A stretch of DNA of 64,000 bases from Aspidapion aeneum. Taxonomy: Eukaryota > Arthropoda > Insecta > Coleoptera > Brentidae. Where the stretch lies: positions 77,808,289 to 77,872,288 of the forward strand of contig OY755039.1 of the NCBI GenBank assembly GCA_963576565.1, written 5' to 3'. The notes beneath the pieces were generated by a model, which worked only from the letters and a program-made list of their open reading frames with translations, was not told where the DNA came from and searched no databases. The translations under genes were made by a program, and so were the position numbers. Positions 30,765-42,700 of the stretch are shown here, one piece after another (position 1 is the first letter of the stretch; every line of letters begins with the position of its first letter).

Positions 30765-33700
30765 CTAAAAATACATACTTATTAAGTACTAGTTTTACAA
30801 GCTTTTATTTAACTTCAGATGTTCTGTCTAACTATCTAACTAACTAACTATCAAATCTTGTGAAGCGTTTTTGACACACTTCCCATTATCCGATTTGGAT
30901 GAAATTTGGTACACACATAGTGGTCCCATGACAATACAACATTAAGAAAAAAATATCCTCCCACCCCTACCCCCACCCCTTCTATAGAAAAATGTGTTTT
31001 TGACACACTTCCCGTTATCCGATTTGGATAAAATTTGGTATACACATAGTGGTCCGATGATAATACAACAATAAAAACAAATATCCTCCCACCCCTACCC
31101 CCACCCCCTTCCATAGAAAAATTTGTTTTTGATACACACCCCGTTATCCGATTTGGATGAAATTTGATATACATATAGTGATCCGATGACAATACAATAT
31201 TAAGAAAAAAATATCCTCCGACCCCTACCCCCTTTCATAGAAAAATGAGTTTTTGACACACTTCCGATTATCCAATTTGGATGAAATTTGGTATTCACAT
31301 AGTGGTCCGATGACAATACAACATTAAAAAAAATATATCCTCCCACCCCTACCCCCTTCCATAGAAAATGCGTTTTTGACAACCTTCCCATTATCCGATT
31401 TGGATGAAATTTGGTATACATATAGTGGTCCGATGACAATACAACAATAATGAAAAAATGTCCTCCCACCCCTACCCCCCCACCCCCTTCCATAAAAAAT
31501 GCGTTTTTGACACACTTCACTTCAAATGACTTTAAAAAATTTGGTATATGCATAAAGGTCCGATGGCAATACAGCCCAAACAAAAAATATATTTCTACCT
31601 CTACCCCCACCCTCTCCTACCCCCAATAGAAAAATGAGTTTCCAAACAACTCACGATCAGCGATTTCATTATAATCTAGAATAAACTCTTCTGTTCTGTT
31701 ATTGAACAAATATTTTCATTTAATAGAGTAGATAGCTGAGACCAAAAAGTAGAAAATAAATTGGTAAAAAATTTTTTTTAAGTCACAAGCTTTTATAAAA
31801 TGCACTAAAAATTAAAAAATAATTTTCTAACATTCTAATATTATCATAATAATAAAAGCGATGGCCGCAAATCAAAGCATAAGTTAATCTAAAGTTGTGA
31901 TCTAAACACTTAAGGAATATTCAACATAGCAGGTCATCAAAGATATGTTTGATGTGTCGCAATGTTATGCCATTGCCATACCTATATCAGAGAAATGCTG
32001 GGGTATCTTAGGTCGGGTTGGGTGGGTTTGGTACCTCTGCATTTTTCTGCTAGATTGATTCTTGCAAATAGTGATATTTAATTGATACGGATATCTTATC
32101 GTGCTAACATCGTCAAAATTTCCATCAGTCGGCCATCGCTTTTATTATTATGATAATATTAGAATGTTAGAAAATTATTTTTTAATTTTTAGTGCATTTT
32201 ATAAAGACTTAAAAAATTTTTTTTACCAATTTATTGTGATTAACAATGACTGACCCGTAAGACAACCAGCCCTGACATCCCATAATATGTCAAAGGTCAA
32301 ACCCCACCAATGAGATTACAGCATTGGCCGAGAAACGATTACGCAATATAATATTACCTTGGGTGCACCACAGTGATAGTCAGCCTTCCAGTAAATGGCC
32401 AGTCAAGAGCGTTATCATGTTCCGACTTCATGACATGGAGAATAATTGCTAGATAGCTGGGGTCTTTGGGAGATAGATTGGTCCTTATGCACATCCTAAA
32501 ATAAATCAATTCATACATATTTTTTAAATGAATGCAGTTCAGAAAAATATCTTACAGAAACTGCAAAACCGTTGCATGAGGACAATTTTATTATGTAATA
32601 AGCGAACTCCTATTAGAAATATTCTTGACAGGTTCAATATTATGAATGTTCAACAACGAACTTCATACAACATGTTAGTCTTTGTTTACAATCTAAAAAA
32701 TAATATGTTAAAATATGTGGGATATTTAACTCGTGAGGTAGTTTATGTTAGAGATATTCATCCTCATAAGACTAGGTCAAGATTAGTAAACGATTTCTAT
32801 ATTGCTGATTTTCAAAGTGTTCAGTGTAGGTTTAAGAATGTTTAATAGCATTCCTAGAGACATGAAATAATGTAATTCATTGAAAAATTTTAAAAGAAAA
32901 TGTGCTCATTATGTGAAAAAATTTTTGGAGGTAAATACTCATTTACCTACATATTTGTATCTATAATGACATTGTAAAGAGCAATGTATTTTTGCTAATG
33001 AAGTGTGATTATAATAAGTTATTTTACTTTAAATCGTCTGTAACGGGGTCTGACCAGAGATTTTAGAACATAGTTGAGAGGCTTAGAGTCAAAAATCGTG
33101 TTACGTGGGGTAGTTGTCGAAAATTTTTAAAACTGCCTTAGATCGATTGGTAATAGATCACACAATTTTAAGTCACCGAGTGTTTGCCTGCAATTTATGT
33201 GCCCCTGACTGTGTATGGTCATAAATCCAAGATGGCGGATTTTTTAAATGTTTTTTCATAAACTGTGCCTTATAGCTTTCGCTAAGTGTCACAGAAAAAT
33301 ACCTTTTTTATTCGCAATAGAACACCAATTAGTACAGTGAAGAAATTAGCATTATATGTAAGAAGGTTTCGTCATCTAACGAATTTTCCCCTACTTTTGA
33401 CGTCCCAGGGTTTCGGTCGATTCAATCCTGGGATTTCGAGGGATAGAATCGATCGAAGTTTTGCCTCGGGCGCCACTCGAGGAAATAACGGAGCCTTGCC
33501 TCTCGGGTATGCTTTTAAACAGTGGAGAATAACCAGGTAAGTAAACTACAATTTAATTAAAAACTCAATTTCTATAAATACTATTTTATGTGTATTTTGT
33601 CATTTTAATTTAGTGGTACAAACCCTTAAAGAAAATAACTAAATATATGCAACTCAATAAGGAAAATAAAACTATAAATCCATTATTTTTATCAAGTAAA

Positions 33701-36700
33701 ATAAAAAAACTCTATTCTAGCACAGACAGTTAGGTACTTGGAAAAGCGAAGCCCTATCACCTCGAAACTCTAACAAATTTTTTATTTTACAAATCTGGTT
33801 AGCTCCGATTAGATCGGATTGGCGTTAGTTGAATACTGATTTCTTTTTGCCCCACAAATACTTTTCCCAATATAAATAAAAAAATTTGCAGAAAGATTTC
33901 CTTAAACAGCTGCTAGTTAATTACATACTATAATTTTACAAATTTACGGCTATTTAACTGGATGAAAACGAAACTTTACCAACTTTGAAGTTTCACAGGA
34001 CTGGTCGGGGCATATATGTTTCGAGGTTCGGTTCGGTAACAGGTTATTTACACAAGAAACGGAAAAAAATTAAACAGAATATTTACAAATAGAAACGGAG
34101 TGTGGTACCGTGGTGGTACCACTTTTACAGGTTTAATTTACGGTGAGAGCATATATGTTTTATGGTAACAGGTAACAGTTTATTTACAAAATAAACGGAT
34201 AAAAAAATTAACTATACCAACTTTTAAGTTTATAAAGGTCCTTCCGCAGTGGGACACGGGTCTAAAGGGACAACAACGAAGAAAAGCCTTATGAAGGCAA
34301 TGAAACTCTACCAACTTTTAACATCAACAGGGAATTTTAAATTGATGAATAATCGTGACAGAAAAATCGTTAATTATGAAAAATAAAAGGAGAATTAGGA
34401 AGAAATTAATAAATACCAGGATTTATGTAAACGGGAGAGCTGGCTGCACAAAGCCGGGATGATTATGAGTTGGTGACGAACCAAACGAGCCCACAAAACA
34501 TAATCTATAGCTTTATCATTTTTGTTTTCTCGAAAGAGTACAAAAATAATAAAACCGGGAAACGGGAAGGATGGTTTGACAAAGCACTATAATTATGAGT
34601 TGGTGACGAACCTAAAGAGCCCACAAAACATAATCTATAGCTTTGTTATTATTTTTGCTTCCTCGAAAGAGAGCAAAAATAATAAAAACTGGTAAACGGG
34701 AGAAACGGGAAGGGTGGTTTGATAAAACGCTACAATTATGAGTTGGTGACGAACCTAACGAGCCCACAAAACATAATCTATAGCTTTGTTATTATTTTTG
34801 CTTCCTCGAAAGAGAGCAAAAATAATAAAAACTGGTAAACGGGAGGGGTGGTTTAACAAAGCGCTACAATTATGAGTTGGTGACGAAAAAACCGGGAAAC
34901 GGGAGCAGTGGTGTGTAAAGCCGGGACGATTATGGGTTGGTGACGAACCAAACGAGCCCACAAAATATAATCTACTGTTTTGTTTATTGCTTTTGTTTTC
35001 CGAAAGGAAACAAAAATAATAAAAACCAGGAAAAGGGGAACTGGTGTGTCAAATCCGGGATGATTATTACTTGATGACGAACCTGCAGCCCACAAGTAAT
35101 AAACCCGATTTGTTTCTTAATTTTCTAAAGAAAATTATAAATACCAGGAAACATGTAAGAAACTAACGGGGAATAATGGGGATAAAGGTGTACCCGGTCT
35201 AGGACAACTGGGCGCCGCCAACTCGGCGCCGCCAACTGGGCGCCGGGCCATTTCGGCGCCGCCAACTGGGCGCCGGCCAACTCGGCGCCGGACTAAAATT
35301 TTTGATAAAATGTGTAGATGAAAAATAATATATTTTATTTATATAAAAACATCTTTAAAAAATCCTTTACTAACTGTCTATCAAATCTTGTGAAGCGTTT
35401 TTAACACACTTCCCATTATCCGATTTGGATGAAATTTGGTACACACGTAGTGGTCCCATGACAATACAACATTAAGAGAAAAATATCCTCCCACCCCTAC
35501 CCCCACCCCCTTCCATAGAAAAATTTGTTTTTGACACACATCCCGTTATCCGATTTGGATGAAATTTGGTATACATATAGTGATCCGATGACAATACAAT
35601 ATTAAGAAAAAAAATATCCTCCCACCTCTACCCCCACCCTCTTTAATAGAAAAATGAGTTTTTGACACACTTCCCATTATCCGATTTGGATGAAATTTGG
35701 TATTCACATAGTGGTCCAATGACAATACAACATTTAAAAAAAAAATATTAAGTCACAAGCTTTCATAAAATGCACTAAAAAGTAAAAAATAATTTTCTAA
35801 CATTCTAAAATTAAATTCTAATAAAAAACTCATTTTTCTATGAAAGGAGGTGGGGGTAGGAGTGGTAGGATTTTTTTTTCAATGTTGTATTGTCATTGGA
35901 CCACTATATGTATACCAAATTTCATCCAAATCGGATAATGGGAAGGGTGTCAAAAACGCATTTTCCATGGAAGGGGGTGGGGGTAGGGGTGGGAGGATAT
36001 TTTTTTAAATGTTGTATTGTCATCGGACCACTATGTGAATACCAAATTTCATCCAAATCGGATAATGGGAAGTGTGTAAAAAACTCATTTTTCTATGAAA
36101 GGGGGTGGGGGTAGAGGTGGGAGGAGATTTTTTTCTTAATATTGTATTGTCATCGGATCACGATATGTATACCAAATTTCATCCAAATCGGATAACGGGA
36201 TGTGTGTCAAAAACAAATTTTTCTATGGAAGGGGGTGGGGGTAGGGGTGGGAGGATATTTTTTCTTATTGTTGTATTATCATCGGACCACTATGTGTATA
36301 CCAAATTTTATCCAAATCGGATAACGGGAAGTGTGTCAAAAACACATTTTTCTATAGAAGGGGTGGGGGTAGGGGAGGATATTTTTTTCTTATTGTTGTA
36401 TTGTCATCAGACCACTATGTGAATACCAAGTTTCATCCAAATCGGATAATGGGAAGTGTGTCAAAAACTCATTTTTCTATGAAAGGGGGTGGGGGTAGAG
36501 GTGGGAGGATATTTTTATATTATATATGTATACCAAATTTCATCCAAATCGGATAACGGGATGTGTGTCAAAAACAAATTTTTCTATGGAAGGGGGTGGG
36601 GGTAGGGGTGGGAGGATATTTTTTTCTTATTGTTGTACTATCATCGGACCACTATGTGTATACCAAATTTTATCCAAATCGGATAACGGGAAGTGTGTCA

Positions 36701-39700
36701 AAAACACATTTTTCTATAGAAGGGGTAGGGGTGGGAGGATATTTTTTTCTTATTGTTGTATTATCATAGGACCACTATGTGTATACCAAATTTTATCCAA
36801 ATCGGATAACGGGAAGTGTGTCAAAAACACATTTTTCTATAGGGGTGGGGGTAGGGGTTGTTTGGATATTTTTTTCTTAATGTTGTATTGTCATGGGACC
36901 ACTACGTGTGTACCAAATTTCATCCAAATCGGATAATGGGAAGTGTGTCAAAAACGCTTCACAAGATTTGATAGATAGTTAGTTAGTTAGACAGAACATC
37001 TGAAGCTAAATAAAAGCTTGTAAAAAATTGCGTAGGATTTTTTAAAGATGTTTTTATATAAATAATATATTTTATTTTTCATCTACACATTTTGTCAAAA
37101 AAAATTTTTTTAGTCCGGCGCCGAGTTGGCCGGCGCCCAGTTGGCGACGCCGAGTTGGCCCGGCGCCCAGTTGGCCCGGCGCCCAGTTGGCGGCGCCGAG
37201 TTGGCGGCGCCCAGTTGTCCCATTCCGAGGTGTACCTATAGTGACTCTCCGATAAAAAAGAGTTCAGTGGCGCTTCCCTAGGTGTAGTATAGTAGATCAG
37301 GGCTATCAAAACGGACGGGCCACGATCCTCCACTTTGTTGACGTCACATCCGGGGCTAATTTTTTTTTTGATGGTCACATCACGACACAGCTTATTGTCT
37401 TTAAAATATTGAAGTTGGAATGACGGTTCATAAATATTTAATTTTTTTTAAATTTAAAGCAGACGCGAATGTGACAAACACAGGTGACAAAGTCAAATAC
37501 ATGTCAAATATAACAGTTGGCGACGCGAATGTGACAAACACAGGTGACAAAGTCAAATACATGTCAAATATAACAGTTGGCATGCGGTATATGGCGGGTA
37601 ATTTGAATTCAAAATAAGAAATGCTAAATCTTGAAGATTTTAACCTTTTAATCATCTTGCATCCTTACAAAAATTTGGTAGAATATCGGGATGGTGTCTA
37701 AGAATATTTCACTAAAATTTCACGGAAAGCTGTAGTGCCATTTTGAAAATATCCTAAAAAAACGTCTGACCTCCCTCCCATAAGAGCCAATGTAAAAGTC
37801 AGCCCCCAGAGAACAGCTGATTTTTTCAGGGTCCTGGCCTGTATATTTTTGTTGGCCTTGAGTAGATGAAGGACGAGTCGTTAAATACCGAGATGAATTC
37901 CACCAAAGGAGCATGCGCTAAAATTAACGTCAAAATGTCTAATTTAAATTATTGGCGCGAATACCGTGATTGGTGCGAGATCGAAGAGCTTAACGTATAA
38001 TAAAAAATTCAAGGTATAAAATAATGGTCAATTCTAATTTTTAGGTATGATTTTATGTCGGTACCGGGTGGTTTTTTATAACCGGAGCACTCAGCAACTT
38101 TATCATTGAAAATAAATTGAGATTTTTTTGGTTAATTATGACAACTTTAAAAGCAAACATAATTTTTTTCTATCCATCACCATGTACATAGTGACCCAAA
38201 TTCGATGTTTTGGGGGGTTTCGGGTATTTCTAGAGGGGCTAAAAAAACTGATCCCCCTTTGCGACATTCAAATTTTAAAAGAAGCTTAAAGGTGAAAATC
38301 GCAACTACGGGGTGTTTTTAAAAAGTCTGCATTTTGGGAAGGGGTCTATAACTTGTTTATTTATTAATATTTTTTATTTCTGTGAAAACATTCTTAAGAC
38401 AGTTTTTTAAGAGGGATTCAACTGTTAAATTAAAATTCATTTGTCACGTTTAGTTTTTGAGATATCACATAAAATTATTTTTTCTTTATGGGAGGATCCC
38501 TTTATTTCTTTATATTTTTGTATTTTTTTAAATTTTTACCACATATTTTGGTTTGCTTAATGGGTTTAAAATATTTTAATATTATAAAAATAAAAAAATA
38601 AGAGGTGATTCAAAATAAAAATAAAGAAAACAATAAAAAAATAAAATATTGAGTGTGATACATCATTTTAAAGGAAATTTTAAGCTGATTTTAAAAATCG
38701 AATAAAAAAAGAGTGATTCTGTAAGAAAAATAACAACTTTATGCAATATTTTAAAAACCAAAAGAGATACATAAAAACCGTTTACATCTGTCAATTCTTC
38801 AAGAAAAGGACTATAAGAAAGCTATTTACACAAAAACAAAATTTTCATAAACAAAAAAGTTATAGACCCCCTCCCAAAATGCAGACAAAAACACTCCGTA
38901 GCTTAAAAACGGCTTGCTATATCTAAATGTGGTTTTCACCTTTAGGCTTCTCTTGAAATTTGAGCGTCGCAAATGGGGGTCAGTTTTTTTCTATCTCCCC
39001 TATTTATTAGTATTAGTATTAGTATTAGTATTAGTATTAGTATTAGTATTAGTATTAGTATTTACCCGACACCACAAAAAAACAACGAATTTGGGACACC
39101 CTGTACAGGGTGTGACAATGAAGTCGATTTTTTGAGAGGGAACACCCCGTATATTTTTGCATTTTAAGATTCGTCTTTTCTTTCTGATTTCAAAAATATG
39201 CAATATCTACGTGCTGCGATTAATATTTTTTGAGGTATATGCAGTATTTCTTCTATATGATCTTATGCATTTCAAGTTTATTTTGTTTTGCCATGGGAGT
39301 ATTGACTCTCAACTCCAATGTTTCTTCAAGTATTTCTTGATTGTGTATTTCAAATCATCACACAGATCCAAGTTTTTTGGGAAGGAGCATTTACATTCTA
39401 GGCATCTAAACATAAAAACACTTTCTGCATAGGAATACCTTTGTTTTTGTATGCCATGTTTACTTTGACAGTGTTTATTCAAATTAAATTGGGCACTAAA
39501 TAATTTGTCACACAACTTGCACGTCACCCGCATTTTCACAGCACAAAAACGACGAATTTTCATCAAAAAGAACTGGAAATTATTAAAGTTTTGCTGTATA
39601 AAACTATACTGAAATATCTCTCAGTTGATTGGTTGGCAGAAGTGACAGATCAACGCTTGCGCACGTCTTGGAATTCATCTCGGTATTTAACGACTCGTGA

Positions 39701-42700
39701 TGAAGGGCTCTGCACAAAAAACTAGAAGGATACATTTTTAGAATATAAAATTACCAACATACAGGGTACCTGAGAAGTGGACGAATTCCTGTCAGGAAAT
39801 TAAAATAAACCCTATTTTCTACCAATTATGGTACGGTTTTCGAGATATGTCAAACAAAAATAAGAGCGTTATTAAATGTCATTTTTTAAGTAATAATCTG
39901 AATACACTAGCGCAAATATTAGCCTAGCCGCGAAATTTTTATCAAATAGAGTGGTTAATTATTTTAGTTTAAACCTAATGTCCTTTTGTTTGTTAGTAAC
40001 TAACGATTCCTTTATGCTTAAAAATTTAGAAATTAAATTTTGGTGTAAAAATTAAAATATGATTTGATTATTTTGCTTTTATTTAGTTAATTTATTGTAA
40101 TAGAGAGAGCAAGAGTATTTTTTTGTGTGTTGTAGAAATGACTTAATGTGTAATTCCTTGCAGTGTCGTATATAAAAAAAATTCGGGGGGGGGGGCCAAC
40201 ACAGTTTCCGGGGGGCCCGAGACCCCATGAGGTCGTATTTTATGCTATTTTATGTTTGTATTCATGAAATATGTGGAAAATATATAAAAATATCTTAGGG
40301 GAGGGGGGGCGGACCCCGCCAGGCCCCCCTTATATACGCCACTGATTATAGTATGGTTGAGATTGAGAAGATAGTCAGAAAAAAGGAAAAGAAGAGGGAG
40401 AAAATTGAGCGAAGAAGTTGATAAGGTTAAGGTCAACTAAAGGTTGATCATTTAACTTACTTGTATCCATAGGGAGCGGTATAGAAGCCTGGGCTGTAGT
40501 GTACAATCCGAGGATTCTCCTTCATCGCGTTGATTTTGGTTTTAAAATCGTTAAAATGCCAAATATAACATCCGTGGCAGTAACGTTGCTGAAGTTTTGA
40601 TATTGTCAAGTTGCACGAGGATATTTGCTCCGACATGTTGGCGATTATTATGTCTTGTTCTCGGCTTTTTTGTTCTAAGAAGACGATTTTCTCGTATAAC
40701 GCTCTAAAAAATGCAAAATTTCGTTATACAGGGAGTTTTTTTAGTTTTTTTATTTTAATGTACCTTTTTCGGGTAGACAGGATTTCGGTAACTGCGCATG
40801 CGTCAGTTTTGGTGGTTTTGGAACATTCTCCGTTACGTCACTACATTATTTGACAATTCTCAAAAATTTAAGATTATGTCTATAATCTTTTTTTTTAAAA
40901 TCAGTTGATCGGGAGAAAATTTATCAAATTGTGGATTAAAATTTTTATTGTGAACACCATGAAGAGTGTTTAATGGCATCTGTAAACGACTCTTAACTTA
41001 TTATCAAATTATAAAGAAAAATCAAGTACTACCCATGGAATGGCACTTTATTACTTCTCCCGGGCATTTTTCCACAAACCGCACATGTTTTACGTAAATT
41101 ATTTCCCATTTTTCATAGAAAAAAAAAAACACAATTTTACACGACAAATATGGCAAATTGTGAAAGGCTTTCGCGGCCATCGTCCAATGGTGGGTGTGCT
41201 TTCGGGCTGTTCGGCCGTCGTCGTTGAAAATTCGTTCTCGACGTTTCGCCATGCCTAGGAAACTCAATGCAATTTGACAGGTCGTTAGGTTAAAGTTCTC
41301 ACTAAGCTGAAAAGAGGCGCTGCGGTCGCGCGTTTGTTCCTTATTCTATTTTTTTTGGGAATTATCTGTGGTTTAGATTTTCCGTCCCCCTTTTATTCAG
41401 GTAGAAAAACCTCTTCCACCGCATTTTATTTCGGGTTCATTTTAAATCTATCTTTTTGGCTTATGTAGGTAATCTTTGCTGCTGTGACGCATTAAAATTA
41501 AATTTTGTTAAATTTGTAACTTTTGCAATTTATAAATTAAAACAATGAGAATTTCTAGTTGCTTTCCTGGGTGAAATGTCTAAAGTTCAGACGAGTATAA
41601 GATGCATAGGTTTCCGAAAAATTTTAAGGTAAGTTTTCTTATTTTCTCATTTGAGTTTAGATTGGCATTTGATAAAATTTGTATTGGTAGTGTCTTTTTA
41701 CCTTCTTATCGCTTACTTTACGGAACTCTGAATACAGGTTTCCAATGCCTGGTAGGTGCCTTATTTGCCGATCAATTAAGCACAAATTTAGTGTTAATTT
41801 TATGTCGATCTCTTTCTTTTGATATTCAGTAAAAGGGAGACACATACAAAGTTAACACTAAATTTGTACTTAATTGATGGGTAAACGAGTTCTATCTATA
41901 GTTAGTCGTTAATTTAGTTTTTATTTGTAGCTTTTTTTATAATAATAAAAACTCATTTATTTACAAAATGTTTTATTTATTGCACTTATATCATTTTCAA
42001 TCTGTCTCATGTATGTATGTCTTTATAAAATATTGACTAATTAAAAATTTAAAAAAAAACTTTAAAATTAAAGAATATTTATTATAAAAGGCGATTCAAA
42101 TTTCCCGCCTCCACTTTTAGTTGGTCACTAAGTTCAGTAGTGGGCGCCACAGAGTTAATGATCTGTCAAACAGCCGGAGTTGCCTATCTTATAAAAGCTG
42201 ACTGAACCGCAGCAAAAATCCTTTATCTATGCGTTTCGCCATCTCGATTGGATGGCATCTTCAGGAGATGTTGACTGTTTGTCGGCTTCTCGAAGGCTGG
42301 TGTATGCAAATTTGCATCTGCGAATTTAAATTTGCCATTGTTTTCAAAGCAAGCTATGATTGTTTCGCTTTTTGATTTTTTGAACTAGTATTTATGCTCT
42401 AAGGTATTTAAGTAAAGTTTACCCACGGTCCACAATGGACCATCCTGTAGCAAAACATGATATTCACGGGGAAGCTTTCCAGGATTTTGTAAACGGCAAT
42501 GTGATAATAAATGTCTAAACCATAAAAATTTTCAACAGTTTTTGTTTGAATTTATTTTGTATCGGAATTTTTGCGGGGCAATTTGTTTATTTACCTCTAT
42601 TCAGTATAACAGTTGCGTTTCTTAGCGATTTTCATTCAGTATAAAACTCTAAAGGAGTTTTTCAACCATATATATTTTTATCGGTTTCACAACGTTCTAC

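Larger units (their letters stand above)
35195..37227. mobile_element. Mutator-like element with GC-minisatellite ends and satellite cargo
   Basis: Flanked by the 9 bp repeat AGGTGTACC at 35186-35194 and 37228-37236, the duplication size of Mutator-like elements. Terminal inverted repeats run about 190 bp: CGG, then GGACAACTGGGCGCC and multiple degenerate copies of an 'AACTCGGCGCCG' unit, then AT-rich sequence to 'CATCTTTAAAAAATCC'. Inside are two blocks of the ~127 bp satellite in opposite orientation (35385-35735 and 35830-36965) with pieces of the ACAAGCTTTTAT element. No transposase. Confidence 0.8.
37873..39698. mobile_element. DNA element with 8 bp duplication carrying a zinc-finger ORF
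   Basis: Flanked by GATGAAGG at 37865-37872 and 39699-39706. The terminal inverted repeats are 30 bp and identical, starting ACGAGTCGTTAAATACCGAG. The 8 bp duplication suggests hAT or P superfamily. Inside are a nested foldback (about 38185-39104) and a C2H2 finger frame on the minus strand (39566-39309). No transposase recognised. Its left duplication overlaps the right duplication of the neighbouring MITE. Confidence 0.85.

Noticed and set aside
30865..31620. Regularly spaced repeats resembling a CRISPR array
   Set aside because: Units are ~127 bp with no unique spacers, in a eukaryotic intron beside TRAF6; this is a satellite.
33286..33535. Arg-rich open stretch ending at a perfect GTAAGT donor as a host exon
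   Set aside because: It is on the opposite strand to TRAF6, has no homology I recognise and no partner exon; the donor may be chance.
31200..36936. Many open frames repeating 'KSDNGKCVKN' and 'GGGGRGGRIFF' motifs
   Set aside because: They follow the satellite period on both strands; they are tandem-repeat artefacts, not proteins.
39003..39062. (TATTAG)n as an interstitial telomere repeat
   Set aside because: The insect telomere unit is TTAGG; this hexamer differs and lies in a foldback element arm.
41022..41267. Overlapping frames on both strands as a small gene
   Set aside because: The sequence resembles Penelope terminal-repeat DNA and no domain is present.
42215..42275. Second hammerhead ribozyme on the minus strand (CCTGAAGATG ... 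GGCGAAACGC)
   Set aside because: Core and stem II look right, but stem III and the cleavage triplet do not pair convincingly; kept only as a possible Penelope relic.
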